Shown here one piece after another: positions 1-9,832 of a DNA stretch of 64,000 nt (the first letter of the stretch is position 1; each line of letters starts with the position of its first letter). Origin of the DNA: Bacillus sp. FJAT-44742 (GTDB lineage: Bacteria; Bacillota; Bacilli; Bacillales; Marinococcaceae); assembly GCF_002797315.1 (NCBI RefSeq), contig NZ_KZ454936.1, forward strand, positions 991,133-1,055,132. The letters are read 5' to 3'. Made by a program: the position numbers and the translations under genes. A model generated the notes under the pieces. It saw only the letters and a list, made by a program, of their open reading frames with translations. It searched no databases and was not told the origin of the DNA.

Positions 1-174
1 CCTTTAATGGCCCAGCCCCATGAACCGGATATTTCAGCCTTGTTGCGTTTATGTGATGTGCATAACGTGCCTGCTGCCACAAATCCAGTTAGTGCCAGAG
101 TAATGATAAAAGCCCTTCATGAGGGGCTGATCCCCTCTAGACAAGATATTGCTGGAGGAGCCCGTAATGAATAG
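1..174 (+). CDS. mgsA: Methylglyoxal synthase, C-terminal part (cut by window start)
   Basis: Only the last 57 codons are inside the window. The frame opens with [19 protein letters not shown], which matches the conserved end of MgsA, the enzyme that converts dihydroxyacetone phosphate to methylglyoxal and phosphate and bypasses lower glycolysis. The stop (TAG, 172-174) lies inside the start region of bshB1, so the two genes overlap by 8 bp and are probably translationally coupled. The same mgsA-bshB1-bshA order is known in Bacillus. The tail after the conserved DVHN motif looks slightly longer than usual, but this was not compared in detail. Confidence 0.88.
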   Translation, partial: PLMAQPHEPDISALLRLCDVHNVPAATNPVSARVMIKALHEGLIPSRQDIAGGARNE

Positions 175-859
175 AGCTGATATATTAGCCGTCGGAGCCC
201 ACCCGGACGATGTAGAAATCGGTATGGGAGGGACCCTTGCAAAACATGTGGTGAATGGAGCAAAGGTGGCCCTTTGCTCTCTTACCAAAGGAGAGCTGTC
301 ATCAAATGGTACAGTGGAAGAACGACAGCAGGAAGCAAGAGAGGCTGCTGAGGTGTTGGGCGTACAAAGGTATCAGCTTGAATTTAATGATCGATCATTG
401 CATACAGAAGGAGAGGATTTTACAGAACTCGTGGCTTTAATTCGAGCTGTAAAGCCTAAGGTGGTATTTGCTCCTATGCCTGATCGGCATCCTGATCACG
501 GCATGTGCGGAAAGATCGTAAAGGAAGCAGTCTTTAACGCCAAAATCAAAAAATATCAAGCCTTTCACACCGAAGCTCATAAAGTGGATGCTTTGCATTT
601 TTACATGATAAACGGTATCCAGGAAGCGGACTTTTATGTGGATATATCAGCTTACATAGAGAAAAAGATTAATGCCCTTTCCTGCTATAAAAGCCAGTTT
701 GAAAGACGAGAAGGAACAATAGAAACCCCGTTGACGAATGGATATGTGGAAGGGGTTCGTGCCCGGGAATATGTTTTTGGCAAACAAGCAGGTGTGGGGT
801 ATGCAGAAGCATTCATAAAAGACAGCCCTCTTCTTATTGACAATCTATTAGGAGTATAG
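167..859 (+). CDS. bshB1: Bacillithiol biosynthesis deacetylase BshB1
   Basis: Zn-dependent deacetylase of the LmbE/PIG-L fold that removes the acetyl group from GlcNAc-malate to give GlcN-malate, the second step of bacillithiol synthesis. The N-terminal metal motif [13 protein letters not shown] and the later PDRHPDHG supply the expected His/Asp ligands. I chose the ATG at 167 (230 aa) because GGAGGAG lies 6 nt upstream; an in-frame TTG at 149 would add six residues but has no ribosome binding site. The gene overlaps mgsA by 8 bp and is followed after 2 bp by bshA, so both bacillithiol genes are co-translated. Confidence 0.95.
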   Translation: MNRADILAVGAHPDDVEIGMGGTLAKHVVNGAKVALCSLTKGELSSNGTVEERQQEAREAAEVLGVQRYQLEFNDRSLHTEGEDFTELVALIRAVKPKVVFAPMPDRHPDHGMCGKIVKEAVFNAKIKKYQAFHTEAHKVDALHFYMINGIQEADFYVDISAYIEKKINALSCYKSQFERREGTIETPLTNGYVEGVRAREYVFGKQAGVGYAEAFIKDSPLLIDNLLGV

Positions 860-861
860 CC

Positions 862-2001
862 ATGAGAAAATTGAAAATAGGAATTACCTGTTATCCAAGT
901 GTCGGAGGCTCAGGGGTAATTGCAACTGAATTGGGAAAATTGTTAGCTGAAAAGGGCCATGAAATCCATTTTATTTCTTCTAGCCTTCCTTTTCGATTAA
1001 ATAAAGTGTATTCAAACATCTATTATCATGAAGTAGAAGTAAACCAATATGAAGTGTTTAAATACCCTCCTTATTCTTTGACGCTGGCAAGTAAAATGGC
1101 AGAAGTAATTAATGAGGAGGACCTTGATATTCTTCATGTCCATTATGCAGTCCCTCACGCAGTTTGTGCTCTGCTTGCCAAGGATATGACCGAGCAGGAT
1201 GTTAAAATTATCACGACTCTGCATGGTACAGATATTACGGTTTTAGGGTATGATCCTTCTTTAAAAGAAATTATCAAATACGGAATTAACCGCTCTGATG
1301 TGGTTACAGCTGTCTCATCCGCTCTGGTAAAGCAGACCAGGGAAATGTTTCATACGGACAGAGCTATAGAAACAGTGTACAACTTTATTGACGAGCGTGT
1401 GTATCAGGAAAAAGAAGTACCAGGTTTACGGGAGGCATACGGAATAAAGGAAGGGGAAAAAGTGATTATCCACGTTTCCAACTTTCGTCCGGTCAAAAGG
1501 ATAACAGATGTAGTCGAAGCATTCTCAGTCGTGGCCTCGCAAATGGAAGCCAGGCTTTTAATGGTAGGAGACGGGCCGGAAAAAAACAAGGCGGCAGAAG
1601 TTTCCAGAAAACTCGGTATTGAAGATAGAGTTAAATTTTTAGGCAACCAAAAACATATAGCAGACCTGTTGTCTATTTCTGATGTCATGTTTCTGTTATC
1701 TGAAAAAGAAAGCTTTGGCCTCGCAGCTTTAGAAGCGATGGCTTGTGGAGTTCCTGTTATCGGCACAGCGGTCGGTGGAATACCGGAAGTAGTTCTCGAT
1801 GGAGAAACAGGTTTTATCACTCCGGCAGAAGATCCTGTGACAGCAGGTGAAAAAGCTGTCGAGCTTTTAGAAAGTGAAAGCTTATACAGGAAGCTGTCGG
1901 TTTTTTCAAAGGAAAGGGCGCAGCAGCAGTTTTCATCGTTTTCCATTGTGGAGCAATATGAATCAATTTACAAAACAGCACTAGAAAATGAGGAAAATTA
2001 A
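862..2001 (+). CDS. bshA: Bacillithiol biosynthesis glycosyltransferase BshA
   Basis: GT4-family glycosyltransferase (379 aa, the usual family size) that joins UDP-GlcNAc to L-malate, the first step of bacillithiol synthesis. The GT-B fold is visible: an N-terminal glycine-rich [11 protein letters not shown] loop, a linker, and a C-terminal donor domain with [10 protein letters not shown] and the EX7E-type motif [20 protein letters not shown]. The RBS AGGAG sits at the end of bshB1 and the ATG follows the bshB1 stop by 2 bp. The next gene, cca, starts directly after the stop codon, so mgsA to birA looks like one operon. Confidence 0.95.
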   Translation: MRKLKIGITCYPSVGGSGVIATELGKLLAEKGHEIHFISSSLPFRLNKVYSNIYYHEVEVNQYEVFKYPPYSLTLASKMAEVINEEDLDILHVHYAVPHAVCALLAKDMTEQDVKIITTLHGTDITVLGYDPSLKEIIKYGINRSDVVTAVSSALVKQTREMFHTDRAIETVYNFIDERVYQEKEVPGLREAYGIKEGEKVIIHVSNFRPVKRITDVVEAFSVVASQMEARLLMVGDGPEKNKAAEVSRKLGIEDRVKFLGNQKHIADLLSISDVMFLLSEKESFGLAALEAMACGVPVIGTAVGGIPEVVLDGETGFITPAEDPVTAGEKAVELLESESLYRKLSVFSKERAQQQFSSFSIVEQYESIYKTALENEEN

Positions 2002-3174
2002 ATGACCCGCCAGCAAGATATTTGGAGAGGTGCAAAGGAATTATTGAGTGAAATAAAGCTTCACGGTTTTGAAGGTTATATTGTTGGGGGAGCAGTACGC
2101 GACTACTTTCTAAATGTACCAGTAAATGATATTGATATTGCGACAGATGCCCGGCCAGCAGAAATTGAAAGAATGTACCCGAAAACGGCAGCTCTGGGAA
2201 AAAAACATGGAACCATTTTAGTGTTGCACCGTGGCTTACCCTATGAAGTGACAACGTTTCGGGGAAAGAATGATGAAAGCAGCACATTATCAGCCGATTT
2301 AGAAAAAAGAGATTTTACAATGAACGCTATGGCTTTAACTGCGGATGAACTTGTCATTGACCCTTTCGGGGGAAAAAAGGATATTGAAAGGGGACTTATA
2401 CGAGGAGTCAAAGATCCTAATGCACGTATACTCGATGACCCTTTGAGGATGATACGTGCCTTTCGCTTCATTGCCCAATATGATTTTCTCATTGAACCAC
2501 AAACAAAAAACGCGATACGCTCCTTAGCAAAAGAATTGGACAACACAGCAGCAGAGCGTATAGGCAGTGAATGGGTTAAAATTCTCACAGGTCCTTACAG
2601 CCAGCGAGCTCTGAATGAATTTTTTACTTGTTTGCCCCTGACTTCTCTAAGGAAAGACTTGTTTCCTGAAAACTGGGAGATCCCCGACTCTTGGGAGCCA
2701 GTAGTAAGGGTAGAGGGGGAAGTCCAGTGCTGGGCTGCATTTTTACTTTTAATGAATGAAAGGGAACCTGGTTTTCGTTTAAAGAAGTGGAAGCGATCTA
2801 ATTCGCTGCAAAAAAAGGTCAAACAAGTGATGTTTTGGAGCTGCTGGAGAAAGGCTAATGAATGGACGAACGAAGACTTGTACAGGGCAGGGAAGACTGC
2901 GGCACTGGCTGCCGAGGAACTTTATGGTGTGTTCTTTAAGAAAAATGATGCCTGGAGCAAAGAAGAATTACATGCCAGGTTTGACAGCTTCCCTATTGCT
3001 TCTCGGGAAGATTTGTCTGTTAATGGCAGTGAACTTGCAGAAGCGCTTGAAAGAACACCAGGGCCCTGGATAAGTGAATGTCTAAAGGAACTGGAAACAG
3101 CCGTGATAAATAACAAAGTGAAAAACTGTAAAGAAGACCTTATAATTTGGATAAAGGAGCAGATGGATCCGTGA
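2002..3174 (+). CDS. cca: CCA tRNA nucleotidyltransferase
   Basis: Class II nucleotidyltransferase that adds or repairs the 3' CCA end of tRNA. Near residues 25-45 it has the GGAVRD motif followed by DIDIATDARP, whose two Asp residues bind catalytic metal. RRDFTMNA-like (KRDFTMNAMAL) and DDPLRMIRAFRF follow, as in bacterial Cca. At 390 aa it is close to the B. subtilis enzyme. It starts immediately after the bshA stop with a weak upstream GAGG (from the bshA tail). Its last codons overlap the birA start in a GTGA arrangement. Confidence 0.95.
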   Translation: MTRQQDIWRGAKELLSEIKLHGFEGYIVGGAVRDYFLNVPVNDIDIATDARPAEIERMYPKTAALGKKHGTILVLHRGLPYEVTTFRGKNDESSTLSADLEKRDFTMNAMALTADELVIDPFGGKKDIERGLIRGVKDPNARILDDPLRMIRAFRFIAQYDFLIEPQTKNAIRSLAKELDNTAAERIGSEWVKILTGPYSQRALNEFFTCLPLTSLRKDLFPENWEIPDSWEPVVRVEGEVQCWAAFLLLMNEREPGFRLKKWKRSNSLQKKVKQVMFWSCWRKANEWTNEDLYRAGKTAALAAEELYGVFFKKNDAWSKEELHARFDSFPIASREDLSVNGSELAEALERTPGPWISECLKELETAVINNKVKNCKEDLIIWIKEQMDP

Positions 3175-4151
3175 GAGGCAAACTAATTCAAGTACTTACA
3201 GAAGCTGGGAATGAGTTTATATCCGGGCAGTATATCAGCGAGCAGCTGGGAATATCAAGAACAGCTGTGTGGAAGCATATCGAAGAATTGAGAAAAAGCG
3301 GGTACGAACTAGAGGCGGTCCCTCGAAAAGGGTATCGTCTCCTTTTTACACCGGACACAGTAAGTGCGGAAGAAATTTCTTCACGACTGACAACCTCTAT
3401 CATGGGAGCTCATGTTCATTATGAAAAGTCTGTACCCTCCACCCAGGAAGTCGCTCACAAATTGGCAAGGGACGGAGCGGCGGAAGGAACAGTGATTGTG
3501 GCTGATGAACAAACAAAAGGAAAAGGAAGGCTTGGCAGAGAATGGTTTTCGCCGTCAGGGACAGGCCTCTGGTTCAGTCTGTTGCTGCGACCGGATATTC
3601 CTCCCCAGCAAGCGCCCCAGCTTACTTTGCTGACAGCAGTAGCTGTCATTGAAGGAATTGAGGAAGCAACTGGTGTAAAAGCAGAAATTAAATGGCCTAA
3701 TGACCTTTTGGTACAAGGAAAAAAAATAGCTGGCATACTCACAGAAATGCAGTCAGAACCAGACAGAGTACAAGCTGTCATTGTAGGAGTGGGCATTAAC
3801 GTGAATCAGGAAAAAAGCAGCCTTCCCGAAGACCTTCAATCTATCGCCACATCTCTGGCTATTGAAAAAGGGACAACTTTTCACAGGGCTGATGTATTGA
3901 CTTCAGTGCTCAAAAGGTATGAATATTGGTATCAGTACTTTTTGCACGATGGATTTGATCGTGTGCGCAGACGATGGGAGGCCCTTGCTATTTCTTTTGG
4001 CAAAAAAATCACAGCTCGCACCGTTCAAGGAGCAGAATATGGAACGGCAAAGGGAATAACCGATGACGGTGTACTCATCCTGGAAAAAGAAGACGGTGAA
4101 ATAAAATATATTTACAGTGCAGATATTGAATTTAACAACGATACCAATTAA
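3171..4151 (+). CDS. birA: Biotin-protein ligase / biotin operon repressor BirA
   Basis: Bifunctional class II BirA: it biotinylates biotin-dependent carboxylases and represses biotin genes as biotinyl-AMP-bound dimer. The N-terminal winged helix (about residues 1-60, ISEQLGISRTAVWKHIEEL) is present, followed by the ligase domain with the adenylate-binding loop KGKGRLGREW and the biotin-binding KWPNDLLV. I prefer the GTG at 3171 (326 aa, family size) because AAAGGAG lies 11 nt upstream; a TTG at 3147 would extend it by 8 residues without support. It overlaps cca by 4 bp (GTGA). Confidence 0.95.
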   Translation: MRGKLIQVLTEAGNEFISGQYISEQLGISRTAVWKHIEELRKSGYELEAVPRKGYRLLFTPDTVSAEEISSRLTTSIMGAHVHYEKSVPSTQEVAHKLARDGAAEGTVIVADEQTKGKGRLGREWFSPSGTGLWFSLLLRPDIPPQQAPQLTLLTAVAVIEGIEEATGVKAEIKWPNDLLVQGKKIAGILTEMQSEPDRVQAVIVGVGINVNQEKSSLPEDLQSIATSLAIEKGTTFHRADVLTSVLKRYEYWYQYFLHDGFDRVRRRWEALAISFGKKITARTVQGAEYGTAKGITDDGVLILEKEDGEIKYIYSADIEFNNDTN

Positions 4152-4453
4152 AATTTTGGTATAATCAATGGACAGGCAATATCCAAGTGAATTGCACTGG
4201 CCTATCATGACAGCTGGCTGTGCCAGCACTATTCAGAGCATTTTTATTATTATGTCTGCCTTGATCCAACATTACGAGGACAGGGACAGAGGGATGCAAG
4301 AAACCGTTTATCAGAGTGATCTGCTCGAGCAGGTTTAGTTTGTCCTGCTTAAATGGTATAAATCCTTCTTCCCCAGGGAGAAGGAATTTTTGTGGTTACT
4401 CCATTCTGTGGTTTCTTTTGTATCTTCTCTGCTAAAAAAGGAGGAGAAGAGTA
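4152..4453 (+). promoter_or_regulatory. Structured leader of the panBCD operon, candidate regulatory RNA
   Basis: A 302-bp gene-free stretch. A TATAAT lies at 4160-4165 (no clear -35). Downstream are a hairpin GCTGGC/GCCAGC (4213-4227), an AGGACA (4277-4282) complementary to TGTCCT (4341-4346), a 12-bp palindrome CTGCTCGAGCAG (4321-4332), and GCAGG/CCTGC pairing (4329-4333 with 4344-4348). The last two share bases, so alternative folds are possible. An intrinsic terminator follows at 4361-4391. Regulatory RNAs called the pan motif are known upstream of pantothenate genes in some Firmicutes; whether this is one was not tested. Confidence 0.45.
4361..4391 (+). terminator. Intrinsic terminator, end of birA unit or attenuator before panB
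   Basis: Stem TCCTTCT (4363-4369) pairs with AGAAGGA (4379-4385), followed by ATTTTT. It lies about 60 bp before the panB start, so any panB transcript begun at the TATAAT near 4160 must read through it. That makes it either the birA terminator with a further promoter downstream or a conditional attenuator. Confidence 0.7.
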
Positions 4454-5290
4454 GTGAAAACAACTTCTGGTTTTCAGAAAATGAAATCATCCGGCGAAAA
4501 GATTGCAATGATGACTGCCTATGATGCGCCTTCTGCAAGGGGTGCAGAACAAGCGGGGGTTGACCTTATTCTTGTCGGTGATTCAGCAGGTATGGTAGTC
4601 CATGGCTATGATTCTACTGTGCCAGTTACATTGGAGGATATGATTTTGCATACGAAGGCCGTCCGCCGCGGAGCGCCGGATACCTTTGTAGTAACAGATA
4701 TGCCTTTTTTAACCTATCACGAAGGAACAAAAGAAACTGTTCAGAATGCAAGACGCCTTATTCAGGAAGGCGGAGCCCATGCGGTAAAAATGGAAGGGGC
4801 CGGGAACGTTGTCGAGAGTATTTCCGCTTTAACATCCGGCGGGGTTCCTGTCATGGCTCACTTGGGCCTGACCCCGCAGTCTGTGGGAGTCCTAGGCGGC
4901 TACAAAGTACAGGGGAAAAGTGATGAGGCAGCCCATGCATTGCTTGAAGAGGCAAAAGAAATTGAAAATGCTGGAGCTTTTTCAATTGTATTAGAGTGCG
5001 TTCCAAAGCAGCTTGCTGAGCTGGTTTCAAAACAACTTTCTATCCCTGTCATTGGTATAGGAGCTGGAAAAGACACAGACGGACAGGTGCTTGTTTATCA
5101 CGATGTCATTGGTTACGGTAATGGGTTTGTGCCAAAGTTTGTGAAACAATACAGTGATGTGGATTCTATCATTGAAAAAGCCATCGCAGAGTATGTAAAC
5201 GAAGTGAAAGAACAGAGCTTCCCCGAAGAACAGCACACCTTTACGATGAAAGAAGAACAGCTGAAAAGCTTTTACGGGGGTGTGAAGTAG
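4454..5290 (+). CDS. panB: 3-methyl-2-oxobutanoate hydroxymethyltransferase PanB
   Basis: Transfers a hydroxymethyl group from 5,10-methylene-tetrahydrofolate to alpha-ketoisovalerate to form ketopantoate, the first committed step of pantothenate synthesis. The TIM-barrel motifs are clear: [28 protein letters not shown] (Mg-binding Asp), VKMEGAG and HLGLTPQSV. The length, 278 aa, is typical. It starts with GTG at 4454, with AAGGAGGAG about 7 nt upstream. Its stop overlaps the panC start (TAGTG), so the two are coupled. Confidence 0.96.
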   Translation: MKTTSGFQKMKSSGEKIAMMTAYDAPSARGAEQAGVDLILVGDSAGMVVHGYDSTVPVTLEDMILHTKAVRRGAPDTFVVTDMPFLTYHEGTKETVQNARRLIQEGGAHAVKMEGAGNVVESISALTSGGVPVMAHLGLTPQSVGVLGGYKVQGKSDEAAHALLEEAKEIENAGAFSIVLECVPKQLAELVSKQLSIPVIGIGAGKDTDGQVLVYHDVIGYGNGFVPKFVKQYSDVDSIIEKAIAEYVNEVKEQSFPEEQHTFTMKEEQLKSFYGGVK

Positions 5291-6159
5291 TGCGGGTCGT
5301 ACGAACAATCGCGGAGCTTAAAACAGAACTTTCCCGCAAGAAAAACGAAGGACATGAGATTGGTTTTGTTCCTACAATGGGATATTTGCATGAAGCACAT
5401 TTACGGCTGGTGGATCGAGCCTGCCAGGAAAACGGCACCGTGGTGATGAGTATTTTTGTTAACCCTCTTCAATTCGGTCCTAATGAGGATTTTGACCGCT
5501 ATCCAAGAGACATTGAAAGAGATAAGAAATTGGCAGTGGAACGGGGTGTAGATATACTGTTTTGCCCCGATACGAAGGAGATGTATCCTTCTCCCCTTTC
5601 TGTCACAGTGCAGGTAAAGGAGGGGACAGACGTTTTATGCGGCAGGCATCGTCCGGGTCATTTTGATGGGGTGGCGACTGTCGTATTGAAACTCCTTCAT
5701 ATGGTAGAGCCGTCTCGTATTTATTTTGGTATGAAAGATGCTCAGCAAGTAGCAGTCATCGAAAAGATGGTCAGTGACTTAAACATCCCTGTGACGGTCG
5801 TGCCGTGTGAAACAATAAGGGAAAACGACGGACTCGCCAAAAGTTCAAGAAATGTGTATCTTTCTGAAAAAGAGAGGCGTCAGGCCCCTGCCTTGTATGA
5901 GAGTCTTGTTCAGGGAGCAGCATTGATAAACGAAGGGGAAGATCGGCCGGAGAAGGTCATTGAAAAAGTAAAGGATATGATTGAGGCCAAAACAGACGGA
6001 GAAATAGATTATGTTGAGCTTCTCTCTTATCCGGATTTAAAGCCTGTTGAGTCGATAGAGGGCAGAGTAATTATAGCTGCGGCTCTGCGTTTTGAGAAAG
6101 CTCGCCTGATTGACAATATAACATTAGAGGCCAGCCGCAAAGCTGCTGCCGCCTATTAA
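5290..6159 (+). CDS. panC: Pantothenate synthetase PanC
   Basis: ATP-dependent ligase joining pantoate and beta-alanine. It shows the nucleotidyltransferase signature [13 protein letters not shown] (HXXH/HIGH-type motif), [15 protein letters not shown], and the C-terminal KSSRNVYLS (KMSKS-like). The length, 289 aa, fits the family. The start is the GTG at 5290, overlapping the last base of panB, preceded by a purine-rich GGGGGTGAAG. It precedes panD by 19 bp and completes the pathway with panB and panD. Confidence 0.96.
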   Translation: MRVVRTIAELKTELSRKKNEGHEIGFVPTMGYLHEAHLRLVDRACQENGTVVMSIFVNPLQFGPNEDFDRYPRDIERDKKLAVERGVDILFCPDTKEMYPSPLSVTVQVKEGTDVLCGRHRPGHFDGVATVVLKLLHMVEPSRIYFGMKDAQQVAVIEKMVSDLNIPVTVVPCETIRENDGLAKSSRNVYLSEKERRQAPALYESLVQGAALINEGEDRPEKVIEKVKDMIEAKTDGEIDYVELLSYPDLKPVESIEGRVIIAAALRFEKARLIDNITLEASRKAAAAY

Positions 6160-6178
6160 ATTTATTGGGGGAAAGAAT

Positions 6179-6562
6179 ATGTTTCGAACTATGATGAAGT
6201 CGAAAATTCATCGTGCAACTGTCACTGAAGCGGATTTGAACTACGTAGGAAGTATAACGATTGACCAGGATATATTAGATGCTGTAAACATTATTGAAAA
6301 CGAAAAGGTTCAAGTGGTAAACAATAATAATGGCGCACGGCTGGAAACGTATGTGATCGCTGGCGAAAGAGGCAGCGGAGTGTTTTGCTTAAATGGAGCA
6401 GCTGCCCGTCTAGTTCAGCCCGGGGATCTTATCATTGTAATTGCTTATGCGATGGTCGAAGAGAAAAACTTGGAAAAGTTTGAACCAAAAGTAGCCATAA
6501 TGAATGATAAGAATGAAATTGAGACATTAATGGCAACAGAACCTGCACATACAATTTTATAA
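6179..6562 (+). CDS. panD: Aspartate 1-decarboxylase proenzyme PanD
   Basis: Pyruvoyl-dependent enzyme making beta-alanine from aspartate, the substrate of PanC. The self-cleavage site is visible as YVGSITID, with Gly24-Ser25; Ser25 becomes the pyruvoyl group. [19 protein letters not shown] and [12 protein letters not shown] are conserved barrel segments. The length, 127 aa, matches B. subtilis PanD. The RBS GGGGGAAAG precedes the ATG. It is the last gene of panBCD, followed by a strong terminator. Confidence 0.96.
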   Translation: MFRTMMKSKIHRATVTEADLNYVGSITIDQDILDAVNIIENEKVQVVNNNNGARLETYVIAGERGSGVFCLNGAAARLVQPGDLIIVIAYAMVEEKNLEKFEPKVAIMNDKNEIETLMATEPAHTIL

Positions 6563-6603
6563 TAGGAGAGGCGGTTGTCTTAAAAGTCTCGACTCCTCGT
6601 TAA

Positions 6604-6640
6604 GCGAGCTGGAAGGGTTCACTCCAGCTCGTTTGTTTGT
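6604..6640 (+). terminator. Terminator of panBCD
   Basis: A 9-bp perfect stem CGAGCTGGA (6605-6613) / TCCAGCTCG (6623-6631) with a 9-nt loop, then a T-rich run (GTTTGTTTGT). It lies 40 bp after the panD stop. Confidence 0.85.
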
Positions 6641-6939
6641 ATGTTTTACAGCAGGAGTGGGATCGTTCATTACAATCCCCATATTTTTTACTATACTTGG
6701 CCGCAGGCCGCCGGATCCTGACATACATGTGCCTTCTTCAGTCCTCCCTTGTGGAAACCTTCCGAAAAATAAGGACCCTGCTTCGTAACATATACTTAAT
6801 TGGTGCTTTACCTGATAGGAGAAATATAAGTTGGTAACGGTACAGAGATAATCCATGTTTTTAATCTGTTATAATAAATGAGTGTGGAAAAATGCACCTA
6901 TAGTTTTAAGCCATCGTGAAAGGCAGCAGGGGTGAAAAA
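6641..6939 (+). other. Gene-free spacer with probable dinG promoter
   Basis: About 300 bp without a credible gene; short ORFs on both strands lack ribosome binding sites. A TATAAT lies at about 6870 (TTATAATAAATG) with only a poor -35, and is the likely dinG promoter. A short GC-rich patch (GGCCGCAGGCCGCCGG) near 6700 stands out from its AT-rich surroundings but has no assigned role. Confidence 0.5.
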
Positions 6940-9756
6940 ATGACTGAAAGATACGTAATTATAGATGTAGAAACAACTGGAAATGCTCCCAAAAAAGGAG
7001 ACAGGATTATTCAAATCGGTGCAGTCGCTGTAGAAAACGAAGTAATTGTTGATTCCTACTCTTCTTTTTTTAACCCGGGGCACAGCATTCCTTCCTTCAT
7101 ACAGCAGCTAACTGGTATCAATGATAATGATGTGGCTGACGCTCCATTATTTGAAGAACAGGTGCCGAGACTCCTTACGTTTTTGGAAGGTTCCTATTTT
7201 GTCGCCCATAACGTTCCTTTTGATCTCTCTTTCATTAATGGGGAATTAGAAAGGGCAGGTTATGAGCCATTTGGCGGCCCGGTGATAGATACCGTTGAAT
7301 GCGCCCGCCTTCTTTACCCGACAGAAGCAAGCTATCAGCTGAATCAGCTCGCAGAAACCTTTTCTGTGGTTCATGACCGCCCTCATCAGGCGGACAGTGA
7401 TGCAGAAGTTACAGCTATTATCTGGATGAAACTGAAGAAAAAGCTTGAAGAGCTGCCAGCAGCTACGCTGCACCGTATGCTTCCATTATCAAAACACCTG
7501 GAAAGCGAGATTGAGCCTATCATTCAAAGTGCTCTCAGAGAAAAAGTGAAAGCAGATGCTGAAGACCCGGCTCATATTGAAGTCTATCGCCAAATAGCTC
7601 TTAAAAGGAAGACTCCCTTTCAAAAGAGAAGTCAAAAACAGCCAGATGGGGAACAGAGAATAAACAGCAATGAATTTTTCAAGCAAGAAGGGCACCTGGC
7701 TCGTTCGATGAAAAAATATGAATATCGTTCCGGACAGGAAGATATGGCAGCTTCAATACATGATGCTTTTAATCAGAACAGCCATTTACTTGTAGAAGCA
7801 GGTACAGGAACAGGAAAGTCACTGGCTTACCTGCTTCCTGCCGTGGAATTTGCCAAGCAAACGAACCGTCCTGTAATTGTGTCGACGCAAACGATCACGC
7901 TGCAGGACCAGCTGATGGCTCAGGAGATCCCCCTTCTGCAAAAAGCTCTCCCTTATACCTTTGATGTTTCCCTGTTAAAAGGCAGAAGTCATTACTTATG
8001 TTTGCGGAAGTTTGAACAGCTTCTTGATGAACAGCCCGAACATTATGAGCAGGCTTTGGCACTGGGACAGCTTCTCGTCTGGCTTACAGAAACAGAATAT
8101 GGGGATGTTGAAGAACTTAACCTTGTGGGTGGAGCTTCACGGAGATTCTGGGATCAAGTGAAGAGCGACGGGGAATCATGTACGGGTCCTTCCTGCCCAT
8201 GGTTTTCACGCTGCTTTTATCAACAGGCAAGAGAAAGGGCTTTTCATGGAGATATCGTGGTAACTAACCATGCTTTGTTGTTTACGGACATGGTACATGA
8301 CCAGTCTCTATTGCCTGGTTACCGGCATGCTGTAATTGACGAAGCCCATCATTTAGAGCAGCTGGCAAGCCAGCACCTGGGAATTGAAACAGATTACACC
8401 AGGTTCACTCATCTTATTCATCGCCTTGGAACAATGGATAATGAGGGCCTTCTTGCTCAAAGTGTAGCCATTATTCCTGACGGTCCCCCGATAAAAGAGC
8501 AGGGATGGGTAAAGGCAAGAACTGAAAAACTGGCTGATTTGAAATTTGAAATAGATGAGCTCTTTCGAATGCTTCATGGTTTTTGTCTGGGCCGCTCCAA
8601 ACGAGGAAGCTCTGAAGTAGGAAGGCTTTCCATACGTTTTTCCCCATCAGAGGAAAAGGGATTGTCGGCTATCCAGGAAGGAGCCAAAAGAGTGGTTATG
8701 CTTCTTGAAGAAGAGGGAAAGAAGCTTCTTGAAGTCGGTGATCATATAGATCAAGAGCTCCTCTCCTTTCAAGAACGGGGGATTTTCTCAGATTTTTTAT
8801 CAGCAGTAAGAGACTTGCTGGCAGAAGGAACCATGCTTGAAAAATTGCTCCTTGAAGAAGATCCTAATATGGTGTATTGGATGGAAGCAGAAAGCAAAGG
8901 CGCTCAAAATGCCACGTATTTGTATGCCCGTCCAATCGATGTCTCCGAACTTCTGGCTGATAAACTTTTTGCAAAAAAAGACAGCGTAATTATGACTTCG
9001 GCAACCTTGACCGTTAAAAATTCTTTTCGGTTTATAAAAAAACGTTTAGGCCTTGATGACTTTGGAGTTGAAACCTTATCTGTTCCCTCTCCCTTTAACT
9101 ACCAAAGACAGGCCAAATTGTTAATACCAGAGGATATGGGCAGCATTAAAAGGGCTGATGAAAAAGCTTTTATTGAGCAAACAGCAGAGTTTATTTATCA
9201 TAGTGCATCTATTACGCAAGGCCGTATGCTCGTATTATTTACATCGTTCGACATGCTCAGGAAAACTTACAGGTTGTTGCGAGAATGGGATGATGAAGGT
9301 GATTTTGTCCTGATTGGCCAAGGGGTGAAAACAGGAAGCCGAACAAAGCTCATGAAGACATTTAGACAGCATGAAAGGTCTATTCTCTTAGGAACAAGCA
9401 CTTTTTGGGAGGGTGTTGATATTCCAGGTGACGCTTTAAGCTGCCTTGTAATCGTGCGCCTGCCCTTTTCTCCTCCTGACGAGCCTGTTTTGCAGGCTAA
9501 ATCTGAAAAAGTGAAAGCAGAGGGAAAAAATCCATTTTCTGAATTGTCTCTTCCACAAGCTGTGCTGAGATTTAAACAGGGGTTCGGACGCCTGATACGC
9601 CAGGAAAACGATAAAGGTGTGGTGGTGGTCCTTGATAAAAGGCTGCTGCAATCATCCTATGGCAAAGATTTTATAAGGTCTCTTCCCAAGGTACCGGTCA
9701 TTCAGAAACCAATGGACGAAGTATTAAATGAAATTGATCGTTTTTTAAATGAGTAA
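6940..9756 (+). CDS. dinG: DinG: DnaQ-type exonuclease fused to XPD/DinG-type superfamily 2 helicase
   Basis: The first roughly 170 residues form a 3'-5' exonuclease domain (IIDVETTG, NVPFDLSF, HQADSDAEV: the DEDDh residues). The rest is an XPD/DinG-like helicase with Walker A GTGTGKS, the DEAH box VIDEAHHLE and motif VI QGFGRLIRQ. Four cysteines in the FeS-cluster positions of XPD-like helicases are present (HYLCLRKF, then SCTGPSCPWFSRCFY), so a cluster may be retained. The chosen ATG at 6940 (938 aa) has AGGGGTG 5 nt upstream; the GTG at 6916 does not. B. subtilis DinG has similar length and the same position. Confidence 0.94.
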   Translation: MTERYVIIDVETTGNAPKKGDRIIQIGAVAVENEVIVDSYSSFFNPGHSIPSFIQQLTGINDNDVADAPLFEEQVPRLLTFLEGSYFVAHNVPFDLSFINGELERAGYEPFGGPVIDTVECARLLYPTEASYQLNQLAETFSVVHDRPHQADSDAEVTAIIWMKLKKKLEELPAATLHRMLPLSKHLESEIEPIIQSALREKVKADAEDPAHIEVYRQIALKRKTPFQKRSQKQPDGEQRINSNEFFKQEGHLARSMKKYEYRSGQEDMAASIHDAFNQNSHLLVEAGTGTGKSLAYLLPAVEFAKQTNRPVIVSTQTITLQDQLMAQEIPLLQKALPYTFDVSLLKGRSHYLCLRKFEQLLDEQPEHYEQALALGQLLVWLTETEYGDVEELNLVGGASRRFWDQVKSDGESCTGPSCPWFSRCFYQQARERAFHGDIVVTNHALLFTDMVHDQSLLPGYRHAVIDEAHHLEQLASQHLGIETDYTRFTHLIHRLGTMDNEGLLAQSVAIIPDGPPIKEQGWVKARTEKLADLKFEIDELFRMLHGFCLGRSKRGSSEVGRLSIRFSPSEEKGLSAIQEGAKRVVMLLEEEGKKLLEVGDHIDQELLSFQERGIFSDFLSAVRDLLAEGTMLEKLLLEEDPNMVYWMEAESKGAQNATYLYARPIDVSELLADKLFAKKDSVIMTSATLTVKNSFRFIKKRLGLDDFGVETLSVPSPFNYQRQAKLLIPEDMGSIKRADEKAFIEQTAEFIYHSASITQGRMLVLFTSFDMLRKTYRLLREWDDEGDFVLIGQGVKTGSRTKLMKTFRQHERSILLGTSTFWEGVDIPGDALSCLVIVRLPFSPPDEPVLQAKSEKVKAEGKNPFSELSLPQAVLRFKQGFGRLIRQENDKGVVVVLDKRLLQSSYGKDFIRSLPKVPVIQKPMDEVLNEIDRFLNE

Positions 9757-9832
9757 GTTCATAAGCTGCTATGAAATCACGTACACTAAGGAAGGTTCAG
9801 GAGGCTCTTTATAAGGAAGGGGAGCGACACAG

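Noticed and set aside
1404-1946. Antisense 180-codon ORF within bshA
   Set aside because: It is fully inside a conserved gene on the other strand, Ser/Thr-rich in the way typical of shadow frames, and lacks an SD.
6557-6856. ORFs on both strands in the panD-dinG spacer (6557-6856 minus, 6637-6837 plus)
   Set aside because: No ribosome binding sites; they cross the panD terminator and have no recognisable protein pattern.
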